From: an uncultured Clostridia bacterium
GTDB taxonomy: Bacteria; Bacillota; Clostridia; Christensenellales; Borkfalkiaceae
DNA length: 39,657 nt
NCBI GenBank assembly: GCA_947625065.1
Contig: CANQNB010000002.1
Span: 1-39,657, forward strand
Reading direction: 5' to 3'
Made by a program: the position numbers and the translations under genes. Under the pieces are notes generated by a model. It did not search any database, was not told where the DNA came from, and was given only the letters and a program-made list of their open reading frames with translations. How positions within the stretch are numbered: position 1 is the first letter of the stretch; each line of letters starts with the position of its first letter. Below are positions 17,853 to 26,912 of the stretch, one piece after another.

Positions 17853-19163
17853 CTACGAATTTTCGCGTGCCTTGCGCTCCGCGAGAACGTGCATCGCACA
17901 TTCGATGCGCTTTTTCATCATCACGCACGTCATGGGATAGGGTTCGTCGATGTCCCCCGAGTAGTGATAATTGTTGGCGCTGCACCCGCCCGAGCAGATG
18001 AACTTGGCAAAGCAGTCGCCGCACTTCTTGCGGGTGAACAGGCAGCTCCGAGCGAATTTTTCTCTCAGGCGCCCGTCGAGCTTGCCCTCGAACACGTTCC
18101 CCATCCGCCAAGCCGCATCCCCCGCGAACTGGTGGCAGGGGTAGATGTCGCCGTTCGGCACGACGGAGAAATATTCGTTGCCCGCGCCGCATGCCGAGAC
18201 GCGCTTCGCAAGGCAGGGTCCGCCCTCGAGGTCGACGTGGAAGTGGAAGAAGAGGAATCCCCTCCCCTCCGCTTCGCGGCGGATGTATTCGTCGCACAGC
18301 TTCTCGTATTCCGCCTCGATCGTGGGGAGATGCTCCTCTCTGATCTGCAGGTCGGGGATGTCGGTGACGACGGGCTCGAGGGAGATGGAGTCGAAGCCGT
18401 TGTCCGCGAGAAAGAGCACGTCCTTCGAGAAGTCGAGGTTCTTCGCCGTGAAGGTGCCGCGGACGTAGTAGTGCTTGTCCCCCCGCGCCTTGACGAACTG
18501 CTTGATCTTCCCGATGACGGCGTCGAAGCTGCCCTTGCCGTTGACCGTCTTGCGGACGGCGTCGTGCACCTCCTTCCTCCCGTCGACGGAGAGGACGACG
18601 TTTTCCATCTCCTCGTTGAGGAAGGCGACCGTCTCGTCGTCGAGCAGCAGCCCGTTGGTCGTCGTGGTGAAGAGGAAGCGCTTGCCGAGCTTTGCCGCCT
18701 CCTCCTTGGCATAGTACACCGTGCGCTTGACAACGTCGAAGTTCATGAGCGGTTCGCCGCCGAAAAAGTCGACTTCGAGCACCTTTCTGTTGCCGCTCTC
18801 GCGGAGCAGGAAGTCGATCGCCGCCTTCGCCGTCTCGAAGCTCATGACTTCGCGCACCGAATGGTACGCCCCTTCGTCGGCAAAGCAATAGCGGCAGCGG
18901 AGGTTGCAGTCGTGCGAGACGTGCAGGCAGAGCGCCTTCACCTCAGGGGACTTGATGGGGCGCGCCTGTGTCTCGGGCGCGTCGAGAAGCCCCTCCCGCC
19001 TGAGCCCTTCGATGGCTTCGACCGTCTCCTTGAGCTCTTCGTCGGAGATCTCCACGGGCTCCCCTTTGAGATAGCGCGCCGTCGCGTCGTCGCACTCGTG
19101 GAGAGCGCCGCTGCCCGTGTCATAGATGTAGCGTTTGTCGTGGTAAGAAAAAACGTGGATCAT
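17853..19163 (-). CDS. scfB: Thioether cross-link-forming SCIFF peptide maturase (radical SAM/SPASM)
   Basis: MIHVFSYHDKRYIYDTGSGALHECDDATARYLKGEPVE...CLHVSHDCNLRCRYCFADEGAYH...SPASM Cys pattern (CGAGNEYFSVVPNGDIYPCHQF...CGDCFAKFICSGGCSANNYH). Confidence 0.95.
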   Translation of the reverse strand: MIHVFSYHDKRYIYDTGSGALHECDDATARYLKGEPVEISDEELKETVEAIEGLRREGLLDAPETQARPIKSPEVKALCLHVSHDCNLRCRYCFADEGAYHSVREVMSFETAKAAIDFLLRESGNRKVLEVDFFGGEPLMNFDVVKRTVYYAKEEAAKLGKRFLFTTTTNGLLLDDETVAFLNEEMENVVLSVDGRKEVHDAVRKTVNGKGSFDAVIGKIKQFVKARGDKHYYVRGTFTAKNLDFSKDVLFLADNGFDSISLEPVVTDIPDLQIREEHLPTIEAEYEKLCDEYIRREAEGRGFLFFHFHVDLEGGPCLAKRVSACGAGNEYFSVVPNGDIYPCHQFAGDAAWRMGNVFEGKLDGRLREKFARSCLFTRKKCGDCFAKFICSGGCSANNYHYSGDIDEPYPMTCVMMKKRIECAMHVLAERKARENS

Positions 19164-19207
19164 AAGTTGAAAAGACTCCTCTCCGGGGAGGAGCTTTGGC
19201 AAGACAA

Positions 19208-19249
19208 CGCCAAAAGAGCGACACCGTCGCTCTCCCGTTCGCGTTGGCG
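19208..19249 (-). terminator. Nested hairpin/attenuator between scfA and scfB
   Basis: Minus strand outer stem CGCCAA/TTGGCG around inner stem AGAGCGAC-ggt-GTCGCTCT followed by TTT. Confidence 0.5.
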
Positions 19250-19254
19250 CCGCC

Positions 19255-19407
19255 TTATTTCTTTTCGATGTTCTGTTCTCTCGTGATGCGCTCGCAGGAC
19301 TGGTTCCCCACGGTGCAGCTCGTCTTGCAGGCGGACTGGCAGGTGCTTCTGCATTCGCCGCAGGCAGTCACTTTCTTCTCTGCGGGCTTCGCAATCGTCT
19401 TGATCAT
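19255..19407 (-). CDS. scfA: SCIFF (six cysteines in forty-five residues) ribosomal peptide precursor
   Basis: 50 aa: MIKTIAKPAEKKVTACGECRSTCQSACKTSCTVGNQSCERITREQNIEKK; six Cys, RBS GAGGTG, directly upstream of scfB. Absent from the ORF track (<60 aa). Confidence 0.96.
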   Translation of the reverse strand: MIKTIAKPAEKKVTACGECRSTCQSACKTSCTVGNQSCERITREQNIEKK

Positions 19408-19433
19408 AACAATCACCTCTGATGTTTTTCTCT

Positions 19434-19462
19434 ATTATACTATGGATGAAGGTATTTTGCAA
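19434..19462 (-). promoter_or_regulatory. Promoter for scfA (TTGCAA-N17-TATAAT)
   Basis: Minus strand TTGCAA (19457-19462), 17-nt spacer, TATAAT (19434-19439). Confidence 0.75.
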
Positions 19463-19467
19463 GCGAT

Positions 19468-19851
19468 TTACACGGGCTCTTTGCGCAATTTTCCTCCGAT
19501 GAGTGCCCCGACTGCCCCCATGGCGGTGCAGAGGAGCAGTTCGACGGGGAAAAGAAAGGTGATGCGGAAGCCGCCGCCGATCGCCGCAAAGAGCAGGAGG
19601 GCGAGAACGCACGCGAGCGCGCCCGCCGCCATGCCCTTGAAGAGGGCGCGTCCCCGCCGCACGAAGATGAGCGGGAAGACGAGGGACGCGAGCGCCTTGA
19701 TCGTCCAGTTCACCGCCGTCACCACCCCCTGCGGAGGCGCATACGCCCGCACGATGACGGCAAAGATCGCCGCCGCGAACAGATAGAAGACGCAGGCGAG
19801 CGCCGCAGACACGCCCACCTCCTTTGCCGCGCTTTTCCAATCGAACTTCAT
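19468..19851 (-). CDS. TIGR04086-like small membrane protein
   Basis: About 127 aa, four predicted TM segments (MKFDWKSAAKEVGVSAALACVFYLFAAAIFAVIVRAYAPPQG...); position next to the SCIFF locus is typical of this family. Confidence 0.7.
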   Translation of the reverse strand: MKFDWKSAAKEVGVSAALACVFYLFAAAIFAVIVRAYAPPQGVVTAVNWTIKALASLVFPLIFVRRGRALFKGMAAGALACVLALLLFAAIGGGFRITFLFPVELLLCTAMGAVGALIGGKLRKEPV

Positions 19852-19878
19852 ACATCTCCTCCCTTTGGGCGGAAAAAA

Positions 19879-19907
19879 CCTCCGCACAGCTTATCCCTAT
19901 GCGGAGG
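19879..19907 (-). terminator. Terminator after yajC
   Basis: Minus strand CCTCCGCA-N13-TGCGGAGG followed by TTTTTT. Confidence 0.75.
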
Positions 19908-19926
19908 TCGTAAAAATTATGCGGTC

Positions 19927-20448
19927 TTATTCTTCTTTGGGGGGCTCCTGTCCTTCTTCGGCGGGCTTTTGGGCGGGCTGTTCCGCCTTGGGGTCTGCCG
20001 TGACGACCTCGGGCGCCTTTTTCTCGTTCTTTGCTTCCTTTTCAGCCTTGCGCCTTGCCTCCGCCTCTTCGCGGGCGATCTGGGTGGGACCCTTCGCATC
20101 CGTCTGGGCGATGCACTCCTTGTCGAGCTTGAGGAAGGACTTGCCAGAGGCTTCGGTGCCCGTCTCGATGACGACGGTGTTGTCGTCGCACACCTCGGTG
20201 ACAATGCCGCAGATGCCGCCGATGGTCTTTACCTTATGCCCGGGGGCGATCGCCGCAAGCTGTTCGGTATACTCCTTTTGCTTTTGCTTGTTCTTCCTGC
20301 CCGAGACGAGGAACCACACGACGAGCAGCACGATGAGCACGAGGAGCACAATGAAGAAGATCCATTGGCTGCCCGGTCCCGAGGGGTTCGACGTCGTCGT
20401 GTTTTCGGTCTCCTCCAGCAGGACCGCCAACGCATTCCAAAACAACAT
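19927..20448 (-). CDS. yajC: Preprotein translocase subunit YajC with acidic/Pro-rich C-terminal tail
   Basis: Single TM then RKNKQKQKEYTEQLAAIAPGHKVKTIGGICGIVTEVCDDNTVVIETG; between tgt and the secDF region. Confidence 0.92.
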   Translation of the reverse strand: MLFWNALAVLLEETENTTTSNPSGPGSQWIFFIVLLVLIVLLVVWFLVSGRKNKQKQKEYTEQLAAIAPGHKVKTIGGICGIVTEVCDDNTVVIETGTEASGKSFLKLDKECIAQTDAKGPTQIAREEAEARRKAEKEAKNEKKAPEVVTADPKAEQPAQKPAEEGQEPPKEE

Positions 20449-20580
20449 ATCTCAACTCCTTAAATGGTTTCGTATCTTCCGGCAGGGAAGTTCTCCCCGC
20501 CGTCATGCCCCTACATCATATCCTATTTGCCCGCTTTTGGCAAGCGTTTTCGGGGGAATTTTTTCCCTTTCACCCCGTTT

Positions 20581-21720
<1,140 letters not shown>

Positions 21721-21834
21721 CTATAAACGCGAAAAAAAATCAACTTCTTTCGCGGGGCGGGGAGGAAAATTTCCCCCACACACCCGAAAACCGAACATTT
21801 CTCACAAAAAATAAAAATATTTTTCATATTCTAC

Positions 21835-21863
21835 TTGACAATTTTGCCGTTCGGGTGTAAAGT
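21835..21863 (+). promoter_or_regulatory. Promoter upstream of SGNH lipoprotein (TTGACA-N17-TAAAGT)
   Basis: TTGACA 21835-21840, 17-nt spacer, TAAAGT 21858-21863; gene starts 21904 with RBS GGAGG. Confidence 0.6.
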
Positions 21864-21903
21864 TGTAGTGAAGAAAAAAATTCTTTTCAAATCGGAGGAC
21901 ACC

Positions 21904-23334
21904 ATGACGAATCTATTCCGACGTCTCATCCCCGCGGCGCTCGCGCTCTCGCTCGGATTTCTCCCCGCCATCGCTGCATGCGGAGGCGGCGGGAACGGCG
22001 AAGAAGCCGAAAAACCGCCCGTGACGGACCCCCAGCCGTCCGTCTATGAGATCGCGTTCGACCGCAGCGAGCTCCTTCTCGCAGACCTCGAGGGCTACGG
22101 CGAGGCATCCCTCTCCGCGACCGTCTACTGCGACGGGACGGCGACCGGGGAGAAGCCCGTCTTCACCGTGCGCGACCAAACGGTCGCAAAAATTGACGGA
22201 GAAAGGGTCACCGCCCTCAAGGCGGGTGAGACCGTTGTTACCGCCTCCTACACCGCAAACGGGGGTACCGTGTCCGAGGACCTCCCCCTCTGCGTGCTCT
22301 CCGAGGCGGATGCGGACACCGTCAATTCGTTTGACGAGGAGGCTGTGAACCTGTTCGGGAGGACCTATTTTTCCTCCTCCAAGCTCACCTTCGACAATGT
22401 ATGCACGGGCATCGAAGTCGCGTTCGCTGGCACGAGCCTCACCGCAAAGCTCTCTGTCTCGGGCGGAAGCAGCAAGGTGCGCGTGTATGTGGACGGCGAA
22501 ACGGAGGGCAGGACGATCGCGCTCACAGCCGCTTCCGGGGAGGAGACGGCGCTGTGCGAAGATCTCGAGGACGGCATTCACACCGTGCGCATCCTCAAAG
22601 CGCTGAGCAACACGTCGTCCAGCGACGGCGAACCCTTCGGCAGGGTGCATCTTCCCGCGGAGGACGCCTTCTCGACGGACGGGAGCTTTGTCGCCGTGCG
22701 TGAGAAGTCGGAACTCAAGATCGAGATCATCGGCGACTCCATCACCGCGGGCTGCGGCGCGAACGGGACCTCTTCGGAGAGCAAGCAGACGCTCGAGAAC
22801 TCCGACGCGACCCTTTCCTTCGCCTACCTCACCGCGCAGGCGCTCGGCGCCGACTTCTCGATCATGGCGCTCGAAGGCATCTGCGCCAAGGACGGCAACC
22901 TCTGCGCGTACGATACCTATCAGAAACAGTTCATGAGCAACTCCGCGCCCGACTACGACCCCTCTTCGTTCGACGCGGACGTCGTGGTGCTCGCCCTCGG
23001 CGAAAATGACGTCTGGCACGCGACTTCCGACGCGTTCCCCAACTATAATTTGGAGAAGTTCCGCGCCGACTACGCAGACATGCTTCGCCTCATCCGCACG
23101 GCGCACCCCTCGGCAAAGATCGTGTGCGTGTTCGGCATGATGCCCGCCTCCGCCCGCACGGACGGCGTGAAGACGATCAAGGACGCCATCGCCGACACGG
23201 GGGATACGAACATCACCGCCCTGCAGATGCGCACCAACGAGAAGGGCGCGAACTCCCACCCCAACGCGGCAACGCACAAGCTCAACGCCGAGCGCCTCAC
23301 GAGCCACATCCTCGGGCTCCTCGGCGGGGAATAA
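21904..23334 (+). CDS. Lipoprotein: Big2-like domain plus CE2-like jelly-roll/SGNH esterase
   Basis: Lipobox AIAACGGG; Ig-like segment (VAKIDGERVTALKAGETVVTASYT); GDSITAGCGANG block I, LGENDVW block III, SHPNAATH catalytic His block. Confidence 0.85.
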   Translation: MTNLFRRLIPAALALSLGFLPAIAACGGGGNGEEAEKPPVTDPQPSVYEIAFDRSELLLADLEGYGEASLSATVYCDGTATGEKPVFTVRDQTVAKIDGERVTALKAGETVVTASYTANGGTVSEDLPLCVLSEADADTVNSFDEEAVNLFGRTYFSSSKLTFDNVCTGIEVAFAGTSLTAKLSVSGGSSKVRVYVDGETEGRTIALTAASGEETALCEDLEDGIHTVRILKALSNTSSSDGEPFGRVHLPAEDAFSTDGSFVAVREKSELKIEIIGDSITAGCGANGTSSESKQTLENSDATLSFAYLTAQALGADFSIMALEGICAKDGNLCAYDTYQKQFMSNSAPDYDPSSFDADVVVLALGENDVWHATSDAFPNYNLEKFRADYADMLRLIRTAHPSAKIVCVFGMMPASARTDGVKTIKDAIADTGDTNITALQMRTNEKGANSHPNAATHKLNAERLTSHILGLLGGE

Positions 23335-23361
23335 ACAAAATTTTTATCCAAAGGAGAACCC

Positions 23362-24474
23362 ATGAACAAACGCTTTCTTGCTTTTTTAGGCGCCGCCGCT
23401 CTCTTGTGCCTCTTCCCCATGTGGGGATGCAACGGAGGGGGTGAGACGACAAACGAGCCACCCATGCCCGAGACAGAGGTCATCGAAGGGCGCGAAGTGA
23501 TCTCCGCGGAGGAGGTCAATTCCTTCAAGGAGGACTGCGTCACCCTGCTCGGCAGGACCGCCATGATGTCGGGGCAGCTCGTTCTCGCCAATGCGGGGAC
23601 GGGCATCGAAGTCTCCTTCTACGGCACCGAGCTGCAGATGACGGCGAACATCATGACCAATCCCGTCGCCCTCGTCTCCTTCCTCGACGGCGCCGATGAG
23701 GGAGAACGCCTCGAGGTGAAGAGGAACAAGACCTTTACGGTCGCGAGCGGACTGGAGGAGGGCGTGCACACCGTCCGCATCGTCAAGGCGACGAGCTCGC
23801 AGAACGGTCAGGCGAACATCAAAGAGTTTGTGACGGACGGCAAGTTCCTCCGCCCCGCCCCCAACTTCTCGCTCTCCATCGAGTTCGTGGGCGACTCCAT
23901 CACCGTGGGCGCCGGCATCCTCACCACCCCCGACAAGCTGTGTGCGGACAACAACACCGACGCGACCAAGGCGTACGCCTACCGCACCGCCAAGGCGCTT
24001 GGTGCCGACTATTCGCTCGTCGCCACCGAGGGCATCTGCGTCAAGGCGACGCTCGGAGTGCTCAATTTCAACATGCTCGACATGTACGAGAACCTCTCCT
24101 CCACCCACACGATGAAGTATGACTTCAGGAAGAAGTTCGACGTCGTGGTCGTCGCTCTCGGCACGAACGACGCCTATGCCCTGAATGCGACTTACTCGGC
24201 GGAACAGTTCACTGCCGACTATGGCGAACTGCTCGCCCTCATCCGCTCGAAGAACGCGGACGCGAAGATCGTCTGCATCTACGGACTGATGGAGAACAAC
24301 GCGAACATCGCGCAGAGCATCCAAAGCGCCGTCGCCGCAGCGGAGGACGAAAACATCAGCTATCTCGCCGTCCCCAAGGGCAACAGCGGCGGTCAGAGCC
24401 ACCCGGGCGCGGAGGACGCCGCAGCGCAGGCGACCGTGCTCACCGATCATCTCAAACAACTGCTCGGCATCTGA
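23362..24474 (+). CDS. Lipoprotein: CE2-like jelly-roll/SGNH esterase (paralogue of preceding gene)
   Basis: Lipobox MWGCNGGG; GDSITVGAGIL, LGTNDAY, SHPGAED; clear similarity to 21904-23334 but without the Big2-like segment. Confidence 0.85.
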   Translation: MNKRFLAFLGAAALLCLFPMWGCNGGGETTNEPPMPETEVIEGREVISAEEVNSFKEDCVTLLGRTAMMSGQLVLANAGTGIEVSFYGTELQMTANIMTNPVALVSFLDGADEGERLEVKRNKTFTVASGLEEGVHTVRIVKATSSQNGQANIKEFVTDGKFLRPAPNFSLSIEFVGDSITVGAGILTTPDKLCADNNTDATKAYAYRTAKALGADYSLVATEGICVKATLGVLNFNMLDMYENLSSTHTMKYDFRKKFDVVVVALGTNDAYALNATYSAEQFTADYGELLALIRSKNADAKIVCIYGLMENNANIAQSIQSAVAAAEDENISYLAVPKGNSGGQSHPGAEDAAAQATVLTDHLKQLLGI

Positions 24475-24525
24475 AAAGCCGCAGCCCGCCGCGAAGAATG
24501 CGGCGGACGTCAACGGTTAAATCAT

Positions 24526-24555
24526 GCGGTTCGGCGGCTTGCCGGACCGCTTTTT
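24526..24555 (+). terminator. Intrinsic terminator after SGNH pair
   Basis: GCGGTTCGGC-ggctt-GCCGGACCGC followed by TTTTT. Confidence 0.75.
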
Positions 24556-24589
24556 CGAGGCTTTTCAGGACGGGTGTCAGCGTCCCTGA

Positions 24590-24808
24590 ATCGAGAAACA
24601 GGGCTTTGTGATGCGAGCGCGCTCATCTGCGGACGAGCGTTTGCTCGATGTGAGTATTACCGAAAAAGGCATGGCGCTCCGCGAACGCGCAGTGGAGGTG
24701 CCCGGCAAAGTCGCGGGATGCATCAACCTCGACGGCGAAGAAGCTCTGACGCTCTATCAAACGCTCTATAAGATCCTGTCACAAGCATCTGCAAAGGACG
24801 CAGAATGA
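24590..24808 (+). pseudogene. C-terminal remnant of a MarR-family regulator
   Basis: In-frame IEKQGFVMRARSSADERLLDVSITEKGMALRERAVEVPGKVAGCINLDGEEALTLYQTLYKIL matches the MarR wing/C-terminal region; stop TGA at 24587-24589 and no N-terminal half. Confidence 0.65.
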
Positions 24809-24827
24809 AGTTCGGACAGCAATCCAA

Positions 24828-24857
24828 AACGGCGGGGTTTATCCCCGCCGTTTTGAT
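24828..24857. terminator. Bidirectional hairpin terminator
   Basis: AAAACGGCGGGG-tttat-CCCCGCCGTTTT near-perfect inverted repeat between convergent genes. Confidence 0.7.
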
Positions 24858-24925
24858 TTTCCCAAAGAAGATTTGAAAGTTTCGGCTCCCCTGTCCTCTC
24901 CCGCATTCTGCGCGGCGGGCTGTTT

Positions 24926-25306
24926 TTACTTCCTCGGTTTTCGAAGCCGGACCAAGAGGCAGATCGCGGCGGAGAGTTCCATGCCGAGCAAGCCGAGCGC
25001 GAGCATGTAGAGGGCGGTCATCCATAGAAGAGGAGGCGCCGTCCCCGCGACGAGCCTGTGGACCGTCACGAGCAAGACGGGCGCGGGCAAGATCGCATAG
25101 CACCGCGCAAGGGGACGCAGCCCTGCCAAAATTCCGACGCTCAAAGCAAGCGCGCTGTTGACGCCGAAGAGCAGGATCATCTCCATCGCCGCGGGAGACC
25201 ATCCGCCCGTGAGCGCGAGCGCCACCAGACGGATGCGCGACGTCAGCATCGCATAGACGACCGCAAGCCCAAGCATGACCGCAAACGCGGAAGACGTCTT
25301 CTTCAA
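24926..25306 (-). CDS. Small hydrophobic membrane protein, unknown function (TTG start)
   Basis: 126 aa with several TM segments; TTG start preceded by AAGGAGGAG. Confidence 0.7.
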   Translation of the reverse strand: MKKTSSAFAVMLGLAVVYAMLTSRIRLVALALTGGWSPAAMEMILLFGVNSALALSVGILAGLRPLARCYAILPAPVLLVTVHRLVAGTAPPLLWMTALYMLALGLLGMELSAAICLLVRLRKPRK

Positions 25307-25368
25307 AATCTCCTCCTTTCAAGAGGTAATGTATTCCCCGTTTGCAGAAAAAGTATTTCGTACTTCAT
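25303..25368 (-). pseudogene. Truncated toxin remnant (RelE/YafQ-like N-terminus) downstream of relB
   Basis: ATG overlaps the antitoxin stop (GAATGA): MKYEILFLQTGNTLPLERRRF*; only the first residues resemble the family. Confidence 0.4.
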
Positions 25369-25640
25369 TCGCCAAGCGCCTTTCGCAAGGAAGCGATGTC
25401 CCTATATCCCGTATACTCTTCCGGGTGCTCCTCCATTTTTTTGACCTCTTCCATCGCCGCCAGAGTGTCCTTATTCGGGGCGACCCGCGTGACCTCAAAG
25501 GGAATGCCCTGCTCTGCCAATGCCTTTTTCAAATAAATATTGATCGCGGTAGAGAGGTCCATCCCCAAATCGGCGAACAACTCTTGCGCCTGCCGCTTTA
25601 CTTCCGCATCGATCGTGATGTTCGTAGATACTTTCGCCAT
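25365..25640 (-). CDS. RelB/DinJ-family antitoxin (orphan)
   Basis: MAKVSTNITIDAEVKRQAQELFADLGMDLSTAINIYLKKALAEQGIPFEVTR..., typical RelB/DinJ ribbon-helix-helix protein. Confidence 0.92.
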   Translation of the reverse strand: MAKVSTNITIDAEVKRQAQELFADLGMDLSTAINIYLKKALAEQGIPFEVTRVAPNKDTLAAMEEVKKMEEHPEEYTGYRDIASLRKALGE

Positions 25641-25767
25641 TTTGATCCCTCCTCTTTGTCTCTGACAATATTCTAACATATTATATGAAATTTGTCAACA
25701 TATTATGCGCGTAAAATGTGGATTTTCAGATAACAAATGGCATTGTAATAAGGCAAGTGACCGCGAA

Positions 25768-25894
25768 GTGCCTGCTCTCAGAAACGAGCAAGACAAGGAG
25801 AGCGCGTAAGCGACGACGGGAGCGTACAATGAGGTACGTGACCAAGGAGCGCGCAAGCTCGACGCCGTATTGCGAAGTTTATAAGAGCAGGCAC
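25768..25894. repeat. queA 3' structured element: 11-bp inverted repeat enclosing imperfect direct repeats
   Basis: GTGCCTGCTCT (25768-25778) versus AGAGCAGGCAC (25884-25894); internal CAAGGAGAGCGCGTAAGCGACG / CAAGGAGCGCGCAAGCTCGACG. Confidence 0.6.
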
Positions 25895-26898
25895 GCGTCG
25901 CCGAAAGAAAAGAAGCGATACTTCTCCTTTACTGCCGTCTCGTAGATGTGCAGGACTTCCTCGCGCGAGCAAAAGGCGGAGACAAGCATGAGGAGGGTGC
26001 TCTCGGGCAGGTGGAAATTGGTGATGAGCGCATCGACGCAGCGGAAGGTGTAGGGCGGGTAGATGAAGATGCTCGTCTCTCCCCTTCCCGCGTGAACGGT
26101 GCCACCCATGTCCGTGACAGACTCCAACGTACGCACCGAAGTGGTCCCCACGCAGACGATCCTTCTCCCCTCACGTTTGGCGAGATTGAGCCTCTGCGCC
26201 GCCTCCTCGGAGACCTCGTAGTACTCCGAATGCATTTTGTGTTCGGTGACGTCGTCCACCTTGACGGGGCGGAAGGTCCCCAGCCCGACGTGGAGGAGGA
26301 CTTCGACAATCTCCACCCCCATGCCGCGCAGCTTTTCGAGCAGTTCGGGGGTGAAGTGCAGCCCCGCCGTGGGCGCCGCCGCCGAGCCCGTCTCCCTCGC
26401 ATACACCGTCTGGTAGCGCTCGGGGTCCTTGAGCTTTTCGTGAATGTAGGGCGGAAGGGGCATGCTCCCCGCGCGGGAGAGGACGTCTTCGAACGCGCCC
26501 TCATAGAAGAACCGCACGTGCCGCTCCCCCGTCGGCGTGACGCCCGTGATCTCGAGGGAGAGCTCCTCGTTGACGACGAGTTTTCCGCCCGGTCTGCACT
26601 TTTTCCCGGGCTTTACCAGCACCTCCCATTCGTCGAGGCTGAGCCTCTTCAAAAGCAAAACTTCCACCCTGCCCCCGGACATGGTATAGCCGTAGAGCCT
26701 CGCGGGGAGGACACGGGTGCGGTTGAGGACGAGCACGTCGCCCGCCTTGAAATAGTCTGTGATGTCACGGAAGATCCTGTGCTCGATGCGCTTTTCGTCC
26801 CTGTGGTAGACGAGGAGGCGGGAGCTGTCCCGCGGCTCTGCGGGCGTCTGCGCGATGAGCTGTTCAGGAAGATCGTAGTAAAAATCGGAGGTCTTCAT
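25879..26898 (-). CDS. queA: S-adenosylmethionine:tRNA ribosyltransferase-isomerase
   Basis: 339 aa; MKTSDFYYDLPEQLIAQTPAEPRDSSRLLVYHR ... YRFFSFGDACLLL. Confidence 0.97.
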   Translation of the reverse strand: MKTSDFYYDLPEQLIAQTPAEPRDSSRLLVYHRDEKRIEHRIFRDITDYFKAGDVLVLNRTRVLPARLYGYTMSGGRVEVLLLKRLSLDEWEVLVKPGKKCRPGGKLVVNEELSLEITGVTPTGERHVRFFYEGAFEDVLSRAGSMPLPPYIHEKLKDPERYQTVYARETGSAAAPTAGLHFTPELLEKLRGMGVEIVEVLLHVGLGTFRPVKVDDVTEHKMHSEYYEVSEEAAQRLNLAKREGRRIVCVGTTSVRTLESVTDMGGTVHAGRGETSIFIYPPYTFRCVDALITNFHLPESTLLMLVSAFCSREEVLHIYETAVKEKYRFFSFGDACLLL

Positions 26899-26912
26899 AC
26901 CCTTTCACCAAG

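Noticed and set aside
21913-23307. 464-aa minus-strand ORF
   Set aside because: Antisense to the SGNH lipoprotein, which has a lipobox, RBS and catalytic motifs.
25718-25945. 75-aa Arg-rich plus-strand ORF
   Set aside because: Composition follows from the repeat element at the queA 3' end and it runs antisense into queA; no RBS or domain seen.
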